Shown here: in pieces, positions 51,222 to 59,001 of the stretch | Layout of the letters: each line of letters starts with the position of its first letter | Numbering within the stretch: the first letter of the stretch is position 1 | Assembly (NCBI RefSeq): GCF_003815975.1 | Contig: NZ_CP033932.1 | Location: forward strand, 3,949,501-4,013,500 | Direction of reading: 5' to 3' | Origin: Chryseobacterium bernardetii | GTDB taxonomy: Bacteria; Bacteroidota; Bacteroidia; Flavobacteriales; Weeksellaceae | DNA length: 64,000 nt | Made by a program: the position numbers and the translations under genes | Notes under the pieces: model-generated | What the model was told of the DNA's origin: nothing | The model's database searches: none | What the model saw: only the letters and a program-made list of their open reading frames with translations

Positions 51222-52460
51222 ATGGATATATTAAGATTTATAACAGCAGGAAGCGTAGATGACGGTAAAAGTACCCTTATCGGAAGACTGCTATACGATA
51301 GTAAAAGTATTTTACAGGACCAGTTAGAGATACTGGAAAAACATTCTAAAAATAAAAATGATGACGGCGTAGACCTTGCTCTTCTGACAGACGGCTTACG
51401 TGCTGAAAGAGAGCAGGGAATTACCATTGATGTAGCCTACAGGTATTTTTCAACCTCAAAAAGAAAATTCATCATTGCGGATGCTCCCGGACACGTACAG
51501 TATACCAGAAATATGATTACCGGAGCCTCCAACTCGGATCTGATGGTCATTCTGATCGATGCCAGACAAGGTGTGATTGAACAGACCAGAAGGCATTCCA
51601 TCATCGCCTCATTATTAAAACTGAAGAAAGTAGCCGTAGCCATTAATAAAATGGATATGGTAGATTACTCGCAGGAAGTCTTTGAAACCATTAAAGCAGA
51701 TTACGCTAAAATTGCAGCAAGTCTTGGATTGAAAGAGGTAAGCTATTTCCCGATTTCTGCGTTGAAGGGAGACAATATTGTTTCCGGATCTTCTCATACA
51801 GATTGGTATCAGGGTCCATCTCTTTTAGAATATCTGGAAAATGTAACATTGAATGAAGAACAGAATACCGGCAGCCGTTTCCAGGTGCAATACGTGATCC
51901 GGCCTCAAACTGAAGCACTGCATGACTACAGAGGATATGCAGGTCAGGTCTTGAGTGGTAAGTTCCAGAAAGGAGATAAAATCCAGGTTCTTCCGGCAGG
52001 CATTATCAGTGAAATTGTTAAAATAGAGATCAATGGGATTGAAAAAGAAGAAGCTTTTGAAGGGCAGCCTGTGGTTTTTCATGTAGCAGATGATGTAGAC
52101 ATCAGCCGAGGCGATATTTTTGCCACGGAAGAACAACTTCCTGCCGTTGAAAAAGACCTTGAAGTCCTGTTGTGCTGGCTGGACCAGAAAGCGCTGCAAC
52201 CTGGTAATAAATACCTGCTACAGCAAAACAGCAGGCTGATAAGAGCTGTGGTAAAAGAGATTGATTACAAGATTGATGTCAATACACTTACTCAGGAGAA
52301 AGCTGAAGGTAACATAAAACTGAATGAAGTAGTAAAAGTAACCCTGCGAACGGCACAGCCTTTGGTCTATGATAGTTTTATCAATAACAAAAGAACAGGT
52401 TCTGCAATTTTGGTAGATGAAACATCCAATTCAACGGTTGCAGCCTGCATAATTCAGTAA
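51222..52460 (+). CDS. cysN: Sulfate adenylyltransferase GTPase subunit CysN
   Basis: 412 aa from ATG 51222 (MDILRFITAGSVDDGKST); the frame extends 10 codons upstream to 51192, but family members begin at MDIL. EF-Tu-like GTPase: G1 GSVDDGKST, switch region REQGITIDVAYRYF, G3 DAPGHVQY, G4 NKMD. Two beta-barrel domains follow. No fused CysC (APS kinase) domain, consistent with direct APS reduction by CysH. It activates the CysD reaction by GTP hydrolysis. CysE starts 6 nt downstream. Confidence 0.96.
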   Translation: MDILRFITAGSVDDGKSTLIGRLLYDSKSILQDQLEILEKHSKNKNDDGVDLALLTDGLRAEREQGITIDVAYRYFSTSKRKFIIADAPGHVQYTRNMITGASNSDLMVILIDARQGVIEQTRRHSIIASLLKLKKVAVAINKMDMVDYSQEVFETIKADYAKIAASLGLKEVSYFPISALKGDNIVSGSSHTDWYQGPSLLEYLENVTLNEEQNTGSRFQVQYVIRPQTEALHDYRGYAGQVLSGKFQKGDKIQVLPAGIISEIVKIEINGIEKEEAFEGQPVVFHVADDVDISRGDIFATEEQLPAVEKDLEVLLCWLDQKALQPGNKYLLQQNSRLIRAVVKEIDYKIDVNTLTQEKAEGNIKLNEVVKVTLRTAQPLVYDSFINNKRTGSAILVDETSNSTVAACIIQ

Positions 52461-52466
52461 AGAAAA

Positions 52467-53297
52467 ATGTCAGTTTCAAACCAATTTATCGAAAGAATTC
52501 GAGAGAGTAAAGAGTATAAAGCCCATGGATTCTTTGACAGAGCAAAGGTAAAGATTTTTGTAAAAGAATTGTATAAAGTATTGTTTCTTCCACAACAAAT
52601 CAATACTTCCGATCAGCTGAAACAGGATTTTGCCCAACTGCAGGATCATCTTTCAATCCTGATCAATACTATTACAAAGGATGAAGATCTTACCGAAGTA
52701 CAGGTAAATGCTTTTTTTGAAGCCCTGCCACAAATCTATAGCCATCTCGTTCAGGATGCACAATCTATTCTTGAATTTGATCCGGCAGCAGCTTCTCTGG
52801 AAGAAATATACCTTGCTTACCCGGGATATTTTGCAACCTATGTTTACAGAATTTCCCACCAGCTCTGGAATCAGGAAGTACCTGTTTTACCCCGCGTTAT
52901 TTCAGAATATGCACACAGTAAAACAGGAATAGACATTCATCCCGGCGCAGTGATCGGAGAATATTTTTTCATCGATCACGGAACCGGAATTGTCATAGGA
53001 GAAACTACCATCATTGGCAATCATGTGAAAATATATCAGGGAGTAACCCTGGGCGCCTTGAATGTCTCCAAAGAAAAAGCCAACCAGAAAAGGCATCCCA
53101 ATATTGAAGACCATGTCATTATTTATTCGGGTGCAACTATTCTGGGTGGAAATACAACCATAGGCAGAGAAAGCATTATCGGCGGAAATGTATGGATTAC
53201 ACAGGATGTACCGCCCAACTCCCTGGTTTACAATAAAAGCGAAATAAGAATAAAGGATAACAATCCATTACCGGAATCATTAACCTTTGTAATATAA
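52467..53297 (+). CDS. cysE: Serine O-acetyltransferase (CysE/EpsC type)
   Basis: 276 aa. An N-terminal helical domain (about 1-140) is followed by a left-handed beta-helix of hexapeptide repeats (about 145-265): [45 protein letters not shown], and [19 protein letters not shown]. The catalytic His is in FIDHGTG. It makes O-acetylserine for CysK, which follows 29 nt downstream. The C-terminal end is not the classical Ile-terminated CysK-binding tail sequence in full, but it does end in Ile (TFVI), so complex formation with CysK is plausible. Confidence 0.94.
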   Translation: MSVSNQFIERIRESKEYKAHGFFDRAKVKIFVKELYKVLFLPQQINTSDQLKQDFAQLQDHLSILINTITKDEDLTEVQVNAFFEALPQIYSHLVQDAQSILEFDPAAASLEEIYLAYPGYFATYVYRISHQLWNQEVPVLPRVISEYAHSKTGIDIHPGAVIGEYFFIDHGTGIVIGETTIIGNHVKIYQGVTLGALNVSKEKANQKRHPNIEDHVIIYSGATILGGNTTIGRESIIGGNVWITQDVPPNSLVYNKSEIRIKDNNPLPESLTFVI

Positions 53298-53326
53298 AAC
53301 AGAAAAAACAAAAAAATTGTATTGAT

Positions 53327-54238
53327 ATGAAATTTCAGAATGCACTAGAAACCATTGGAAATACACCAGTTGTAAAGATTAATAATTTATTCAATTCAGA
53401 TCATGAAATCTGGATCAAATTGGAAAAAAGCAACCCAGGCGGAAGCATCAAGGACAGAATTGCCTTGGCCATGATTGAAGATGCTGAAGCTAAAGGATTA
53501 TTAAATAAAGACAGTACCATCATTGAACCTACCAGTGGAAACACAGGAATTGGACTGGCATTGGTGGCTGCAGTAAAAGGATATAAGCTTATTCTGGTAA
53601 TGCCTGAAAGTATGAGTATAGAACGTCGTAAGATTATGGAAGCCTATGGTGCCGAATTTGTGCTTACACCAAGAGAAAAAGGGATGAAAGGGGCTATTGA
53701 GAAAGCTAACGAATTAGCAGAAGAAACCCCAAATTCATGGATCCCGAGACAGTTCGATAATCCTGCCAACGTAAAAATACATGTAGAAACCACAGCTCAG
53801 GAAATTTTGAAAGATTTCCCGGAAGGATTGGACTACGTGATTACAGGAGTAGGAACCGGCGGACATATCACAGGAATTGCCAAAGCATTAAAAGAACAGT
53901 ATCCTAACCTTAAAGTGATTGCAGTAGAACCGGAACTTTCCCCCGTATTAAGCGGCGGAAGCCCTGCACCACATCCATTGCAAGGTTTGGGAGCCGGATT
54001 TGTTCCTTCTATCTTAGACATTACCCTTTTAGACGGAGTGATTACAGTAGGCAAGGATGAAGCGTATGAGTATGCCATTAATGCAGCTAAAAAAGAAGGC
54101 CTTTTTGTGGGAGTTTCTACAGGAGCCGCGTTAGCCGCTATCGCAAAACATTTACCGCAAATACAGCCTGGAGCTAAAATTCTTACTATCAATTACGACA
54201 CCGGAGAACGATATCTTTCTCTTGAGGGACTCTTCTAA
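53327..54238 (+). CDS. cysK: Cysteine synthase A (CysK)
   Basis: 303 aa PLP fold-type II enzyme producing cysteine from O-acetylserine and sulfide. PLP Lys42 in [11 protein letters not shown], substrate loop [14 protein letters not shown]-phosphate [10 protein letters not shown], and the C-terminal [14 protein letters not shown] with the Ser/Thr contacting the pyridine nitrogen. The O-acetylserine-type sequence and pairing with cysE argue against cystathionine beta-synthase. It lies within the cys operon, 26 nt before cobA. Confidence 0.96.
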   Translation: MKFQNALETIGNTPVVKINNLFNSDHEIWIKLEKSNPGGSIKDRIALAMIEDAEAKGLLNKDSTIIEPTSGNTGIGLALVAAVKGYKLILVMPESMSIERRKIMEAYGAEFVLTPREKGMKGAIEKANELAEETPNSWIPRQFDNPANVKIHVETTAQEILKDFPEGLDYVITGVGTGGHITGIAKALKEQYPNLKVIAVEPELSPVLSGGSPAPHPLQGLGAGFVPSILDITLLDGVITVGKDEAYEYAINAAKKEGLFVGVSTGAALAAIAKHLPQIQPGAKILTINYDTGERYLSLEGLF

Positions 54239-54263
54239 AATCCTTTAACTAACACCGATTTCA

Positions 54264-55109
54264 ATGAATCCAACTATAAAATCACCTAAGGTTTACCTTA
54301 TCGGTGCAGGGCCTGGCAACCCTGATTTGATCACAGTAAAAGCCGTAAAAGCCATCGCCAAAGCAGATGTTGTTCTGGCAGACCGCCTCGTAAGTCCTGA
54401 AATTTTAGAAACTTACGTTAACAAAGACACAGAGCTTATTTATGTAGGGAAAGAATGCAGCAAAGATGCGTCTACCCCCCAATCACTTATCAATAATTTA
54501 ATGGTAGACTATGCTTTACAGAATAAAACGGTGGTAAGACTTAAAGGCGGAGATGTTTCTATTTTCTCCAATATCCTGGATGAACTCCAGGCTTTGAAAA
54601 GAAATCATATTCCGTTTGAGATTATTCCCGGAATTACTGCTGCTTTGGGCGCTGCTGCTTATGCAGGAATGCCTTTAACAGCCAGAGGATATTCAACATC
54701 TGTTCGTTTTCTCACTTATTACAAGTCTGAAATTCTTACTGAAGGCTACTGGAAAGAACTTGCTGCCACCCAGGATACCCTTGTATTCTATATGTCTAAA
54801 GGCAACCTGACCGATCTTGTAGAAAAGTTCGTTGAATTAAATATTTCAAACGATAAAAAAATTGCTGTGATTGAACAGGCTACAACCCCATACCAGAAAG
54901 TGTATACCTCATCTTTTGAGGATTTCAGTAAAACACTGGGAGATAAATCCTTTGCCTCACCATCATTGGTTGTGATAGGAAAAGTGGTGAATCTTCATGA
55001 AGAGTTTTCCTGGCTGGAAAATGCAGAACAGGAAGGTCTTTATTTCAAATCGGTGGAAAATGGAAGCTTAATCCCCAAAACTCAAAATTTCTTCGAATAT
55101 GCTGTCTGA
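54264..55109 (+). CDS. cobA: Uroporphyrinogen-III C-methyltransferase (siroheme pathway)
   Basis: 281 aa SUMT. SAM-binding LIGAGPGNPDLITVKA at the N-terminus, ADVVLADRLVSPEI, VVRLKGGDVSIFSN, and ITAALGAAAYAGMPLTARG. It converts uroporphyrinogen III to precorrin-2, the first step toward the siroheme required by CysI. The second and third steps are provided by the fused protein at 61880. It overlaps the cysJ-like gene by 11 nt. In this position it serves siroheme rather than cobalamin synthesis. Confidence 0.95.
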   Translation: MNPTIKSPKVYLIGAGPGNPDLITVKAVKAIAKADVVLADRLVSPEILETYVNKDTELIYVGKECSKDASTPQSLINNLMVDYALQNKTVVRLKGGDVSIFSNILDELQALKRNHIPFEIIPGITAALGAAAYAGMPLTARGYSTSVRFLTYYKSEILTEGYWKELAATQDTLVFYMSKGNLTDLVEKFVELNISNDKKIAVIEQATTPYQKVYTSSFEDFSKTLGDKSFASPSLVVIGKVVNLHEEFSWLENAEQEGLYFKSVENGSLIPKTQNFFEYAV

Positions 55110-56808
55110 AACTAAATTAAACATTCTTAAACAAATCTCCAGCGATTTTTCCAGAGATGAATCCATCTGGGCAAGCGGATACCTTGCGGGATTGGCAGGA
55201 GTTCCTCTTAGCGCTGCACAGCCACCTTTACAGGGCACTCTTCCTGAACAAAATACGGTTAAGAAAATTACGCTGGCCTACGGTACAGAAACCGGAAACA
55301 GTAAAAAGCTGGCAACAGCCCTTGCAGGAATCGTCAAAAAGAAGGGCATTCAGGTTAAATTAGCCGATCTGTCTCAATATAAACCCAAAGATCTTTCTAA
55401 AGAAGAATTTTTCTTTGTCGTAATTAGTACACAGGGCGAAGGAGATCCGCCAGTATTGGCTAAGAAGTTCTATGATTATATTTATGAAAACGAGATCAAT
55501 CTCAGCACTCTCAAATTCGGAGTTCTGGCATTGGGAGACAGCAGTTATCCTTTATTCTGCAAAACAGGAGAAGACGTAGACTCCAGATTCGAAATTCTTG
55601 GAGCACAACGTATTATCCCATTAAAAAAATGTGATATTGATTACGAACAGGATGCTCAAAACTGGATAGAACATGTCTTTGAAGCCGTAAATAAAACTGC
55701 GGCCAGCAGTGTTAAAAATACACCTGTTCAGAAAGCTTCAACAGGAAGAAAAAAATACCGGGGAAAAGTATCTGCTATCATTAATCTGAATGATATCACC
55801 TCTGAAAAAGAGACCTATCACATTGAGATAGAAACCGAAGATGCTATAAGCTACCAGCCCGGTGCAGCATTGGGTGTTATTCCTTTCAATTCAAAATCTG
55901 TAGTGAATGAAATTATTGAGCTAACAGGAATGGATCCTCAAAAACGCATCGAAACTGCAAAAGCTACAGCTACTGTAGAAGAGCTTTTACACAAACATCT
56001 CAATATTAGCTATTTACTCAAAACCGTAGTGGCTCAATATGCTAAGATTACAGGACATTCCATCCCTGAAGTCCGTTTAAGCCTTCTTGACCTTTTAAGG
56101 ATTTATCCCGTGAAAAATGCAGAAGAATTTGAAGAAGTGATTCAAATATTAACAGCTCAGGCACCACGTTTATATTCCATCTCATCTTCTCCGGAAGCCC
56201 ATGGCGAAAATGAGATCCATATTACCGTGGCCAGATCAGAATTCTTTATTGATCATCAGAAACACAATGGTGTATGCAGCGGTTATCTGAGTGAATTCAC
56301 GGAAGGCAGTGAAATTGAGTTCTACATTCAGGATGCGGGACACTTCAGATTACCGGAGCCGGATAAAGATATTATTATGATTGGCCCAGGAACCGGGATC
56401 GCTCCTTTCAGATCATTCCTTTGGGAACGTGATGCCATTGGTGCGGAAGGGAAGAACTGGCTGTTCTTCGGAGACAGGAATTTTGTATCAGACTTTATTT
56501 ATCAGGCAGAACTTCAGGATTTTCTTAAAACAGGAAGCTTAACCCATTTAGACCTTGCTTTTTCAAGGGATACAGAAGAAAAAGTTTATGTTCAGCACAA
56601 ACTGGAACAAAAAGCGCAGGAGGTCTTTTACTGGCTGGAAAACGGAGCATCAGTCTATATATGCGGAACCAAAGATCCTATGAGCCGTGATGTGGAAAAT
56701 ACCCTTTTACAAATTATTCAGCATCAGGGAAAGCGCAGTGAAGAAGAGGCTGCTCATTATCTGGAAGAGATGGAGCTTAATGGCCGATATGCAAAAGATG
56801 TTTATTAA
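55099..56808 (+). CDS. cysJ: Sulfite reductase (NADPH) flavoprotein subunit CysJ
   Basis: 569 aa diflavin reductase. FMN-flavodoxin domain (about 55-205; YGTETGN at 61-67 and LALGDSSYPLFC). A connecting/FAD domain (about 215-425) has RLYSISSSPEAHGENEIHITV and GVCSGYLSE. The NADPH domain (about 430-569) has IGPGTGIAPFRSFLWER and YICGTKDPM, ending ELNGRYAKDVY. It passes electrons from NADPH through FAD and FMN to CysI. The start overlaps cobA by 11 nt; cysI follows after 32 nt. Slightly shorter than E. coli CysJ (about 599 aa) at the N-terminus. Confidence 0.95.
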   Translation: MLSETKLNILKQISSDFSRDESIWASGYLAGLAGVPLSAAQPPLQGTLPEQNTVKKITLAYGTETGNSKKLATALAGIVKKKGIQVKLADLSQYKPKDLSKEEFFFVVISTQGEGDPPVLAKKFYDYIYENEINLSTLKFGVLALGDSSYPLFCKTGEDVDSRFEILGAQRIIPLKKCDIDYEQDAQNWIEHVFEAVNKTAASSVKNTPVQKASTGRKKYRGKVSAIINLNDITSEKETYHIEIETEDAISYQPGAALGVIPFNSKSVVNEIIELTGMDPQKRIETAKATATVEELLHKHLNISYLLKTVVAQYAKITGHSIPEVRLSLLDLLRIYPVKNAEEFEEVIQILTAQAPRLYSISSSPEAHGENEIHITVARSEFFIDHQKHNGVCSGYLSEFTEGSEIEFYIQDAGHFRLPEPDKDIIMIGPGTGIAPFRSFLWERDAIGAEGKNWLFFGDRNFVSDFIYQAELQDFLKTGSLTHLDLAFSRDTEEKVYVQHKLEQKAQEVFYWLENGASVYICGTKDPMSRDVENTLLQIIQHQGKRSEEEAAHYLEEMELNGRYAKDVY

Positions 56809-56840
56809 AAAAAGTACCGTACCCTTAAAAGAAAACAAGT

Positions 56841-58514
56841 ATGAACCATAAAGATAATCTTTCCCCTGTAGAAAGAATTAAAACCCAAAGCAACGGACTC
56901 AGAGGAACCTTAAAGGAAAGCCTTGCTGATGATTTTACAGGAGCCATAAGAGAAGACGATCAGACTTTAATCAAATTCCATGGAATGTACCAGCAGGATG
57001 ACAGGGACAGAAGGGAAGAGCGCGTAGCTAAAAAACTGGAATGGCTGTATTCCTACATGATAAGGCTTAGGCTTCCCGGAGGATTTTTAACTTCAGACCA
57101 ATGGATAGGAGTAAATGATATTGCAAATGACCATTCTACGGGAACCATTAAAATAACAACCCGGCAGACGATTCAGCTGCATGGTATTTTAAAATCACAT
57201 TTAAGGCCTACTATTCAGAGCTTCAACCTGAATCATTTGGATTCTATTGCAGCTTGTGGTGATGTAAATAGGAATGTAACCTGTACCGCAAACCCTTCAG
57301 AATCACCACTACACCAACAAACGTATGAGCTTGCAGGTAAAATAAGTGAAATGTGTCTTCCGAAAACCAAATCCTATTATGATATCTGGATTGATGATGA
57401 ATTACTTGTAGACCGGAAAACAGAGGAAGATCCTTTATATCAGGACAGATACCTTCCTCGAAAACTGAAGATCGGCATTGTTGTTCCCCCCAATAATGAT
57501 GTAGATGTATTCATTAATGATATTGCCCTTATTGCCATCATTGAAAATAATGAGATCGCAGGCTATAATATTGCTGCCGGAGGCGGATTAGGAGCGACCC
57601 ACGGGAATGAAGCCACTTATGCAAGATTAGCTTCTGTGCTTGGATTTGTAGATTCTGAAGAAAAAGCTTTAAAGGCAGTTTATGAAATCATTACGGTACA
57701 GCGCGATTTCGGGAATAGAAGTGACAGAAAGCTTTCAAGGCTGAAATACACTATTGATAAGCTTGGCATAGATCAGTACAGAGCTGAAGTAGAAAAAAGA
57801 ACAGGCTTCAGCTTCGAACCAGCCAGGGAATTTAAGTTTGAACAGAGAAAAGACCGCTATGGCTGGACTCAAAATCATGAAGGGAAATGGTTTTACACCC
57901 TGTTTGTAGAACATGGAAGAGTTCTTGATATTGAAGGCTATCCTTTAAAATCAGGATTGTTGAAGATTGCCCGGGCTGCACATGTAAACTTCAGATTTAC
58001 ATGTAACCAGAACCTGATCCTTGCTGATATCAGTGAAGAGGATAAAGCAAAGATCGAAAGCCTGTTGAAGGAATATAGAATTTCAGAACATACAGAAAAA
58101 GCAAGCGCACTACGTAAAAACTCAGTTGCATGTGTTGCCCTGAATACCTGTTCTTTGGCTTTAGCAGAAGCACAACGATATTTGCCTTCTCTGGTGACCA
58201 AAATAGAACCTATTCTTGAAAAATATGGCCTTTTAGAAGAAGATATTACCATCAGGATGACCGGATGTCCTAACGGCTGCGGAAGATCTCCCAATGCTGA
58301 AATCGGATTTGTAGGAACAGCCTATGGAAAATACAATCTTCACATCGGAGGAGACCGACTGGGAATGCGACTGAATACAAAGTACAGAGAGAACATCGGT
58401 GAAGAAGAAATTCTGGCCACTCTGGATGAGCTTTTCGGCATCTATGTACAGGAAAAACATACAGAAGAAACCTTTGGTGACTTTTCATACCGTTATTTAC
58501 AAACCTTAAACTGA
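56841..58514 (+). CDS. cysI: Sulfite reductase hemoprotein subunit CysI
   Basis: 557 aa. Six-electron reduction of sulfite to sulfide at a coupled siroheme-[4Fe-4S] centre. Cluster ligands Cys431 and Cys437 (ACVALNTCSLALAEAQ) and Cys476 and Cys480 (TGCPNGCGRSPNAEIG), Cys480 bridging to siroheme. Siroheme-binding Arg blocks TRQTIQLHGI and CGDVNRNVTC are present. It is the last gene of the compact cys block. Four nt after its stop a 27-codon Cys-terminated ORF begins. Confidence 0.96.
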   Translation: MNHKDNLSPVERIKTQSNGLRGTLKESLADDFTGAIREDDQTLIKFHGMYQQDDRDRREERVAKKLEWLYSYMIRLRLPGGFLTSDQWIGVNDIANDHSTGTIKITTRQTIQLHGILKSHLRPTIQSFNLNHLDSIAACGDVNRNVTCTANPSESPLHQQTYELAGKISEMCLPKTKSYYDIWIDDELLVDRKTEEDPLYQDRYLPRKLKIGIVVPPNNDVDVFINDIALIAIIENNEIAGYNIAAGGGLGATHGNEATYARLASVLGFVDSEEKALKAVYEIITVQRDFGNRSDRKLSRLKYTIDKLGIDQYRAEVEKRTGFSFEPAREFKFEQRKDRYGWTQNHEGKWFYTLFVEHGRVLDIEGYPLKSGLLKIARAAHVNFRFTCNQNLILADISEEDKAKIESLLKEYRISEHTEKASALRKNSVACVALNTCSLALAEAQRYLPSLVTKIEPILEKYGLLEEDITIRMTGCPNGCGRSPNAEIGFVGTAYGKYNLHIGGDRLGMRLNTKYRENIGEEEILATLDELFGIYVQEKHTEETFGDFSYRYLQTLN

Positions 58515-58518
58515 AAAT

Positions 58519-58602
58519 ATGATCAGCCTTTTTTATGACCAGAAAAAACTAAAAAAACATCAACCATTTCTTCTAAGTGAGCGAATGTGTATGTGTTGTT
58601 GA
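58519..58602 (+). CDS. Candidate cysteine-sensing leader peptide, 27 aa, ending MCMCC
   Basis: ATG at 58519, stop TGA at 58600-58602. The peptide begins MISLFYDQKKLKK and ends LLSERMCMCC, so three of the last four codons are Cys (TGT, TGT, TGT with one ATG between), directly before the stop. It is 4 nt downstream of cysI, in a sulfur-assimilation cluster, with a hairpin 12 nt after its stop. The layout matches a leader peptide whose translation slows when Cys-tRNA is scarce and so controls downstream transcription (TonB receptor and siroheme/TSUP gene). Cys-rich upstream ORFs of this sort are described for sulfur genes in actinobacteria. I do not know a described case in flavobacteria. ORF seen directly; function inferred. 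Confidence 0.65.
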   Translation: MISLFYDQKKLKKHQPFLLSERMCMCC

Positions 58603-58614
58603 TTATCAATAATG

Positions 58615-58630
58615 ACAGCATACAGGCTGT
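58615..58630 (+). terminator. Hairpin after the leader ORF (possible attenuator)
   Basis: ACAGC (58615-58619), ATACAG, GCTGT (58626-58630), followed by the U-rich TTGAATTCTATTTT. The stem is short and may be a weak terminator whose formation depends on ribosome position on the leader. It is the only candidate between the leader and the repeat element. Confidence 0.4.
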
Positions 58631-58644
58631 TTGAATTCTATTTT

Positions 58645-58945
58645 AACCACAAAAGTTACAAAAGCTTTAAACACTTTTAAGTTATTTGAAGTGAAAAACT
58701 TTGCGCATAGAAGTACACATAAGTTTTTAAAATCTAAGATTTTTTAATGTATAGCAATCTGTGTTATCTGTGCTGTCTGTGGGAAAATTTAAACCACAAA
58801 AGTAGCAAAAGCTTTAAACACTTAAGTTTTTTTTAGTAACAAGCTTTGCGCGGATTAAGTACACTTTAACATTATGAAAATCTATGATTTTCAACTTATG
58901 TAAACTAAAGTGTTTAAAATAATAACTTTTGTGTCTTTTGTGGTT
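58645..58945. repeat. About 300-bp non-coding repeat element with inverted ends
   Basis: Two direct copies of a ~38-nt unit starting AACCACAAAAGT and including CAAAAGCTTTAAACACTT (58645-58683 and 58792-58829). An inverted copy of its first part sits at the right end (CTTTTGTGTCTTTTGTGGTT, 58926-58945), preceded by AAGTGTTTAAAA, the inverse of TTTAAACACTT. The element thus has imperfect terminal inverted repeats of about 20 bp or more and no ORF, like a MITE. It also holds copy B of the 33-nt motif (58874-58906) and the palindrome AAAATCTAAGATTTT near 58728-58742. Confidence 0.65.
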
Positions 58946-59001
58946 AAAAAAATAAAAGTTCCAAACAGCTCCATTCTTACTCACCTAAAAATAGAAGAAC
59001 A

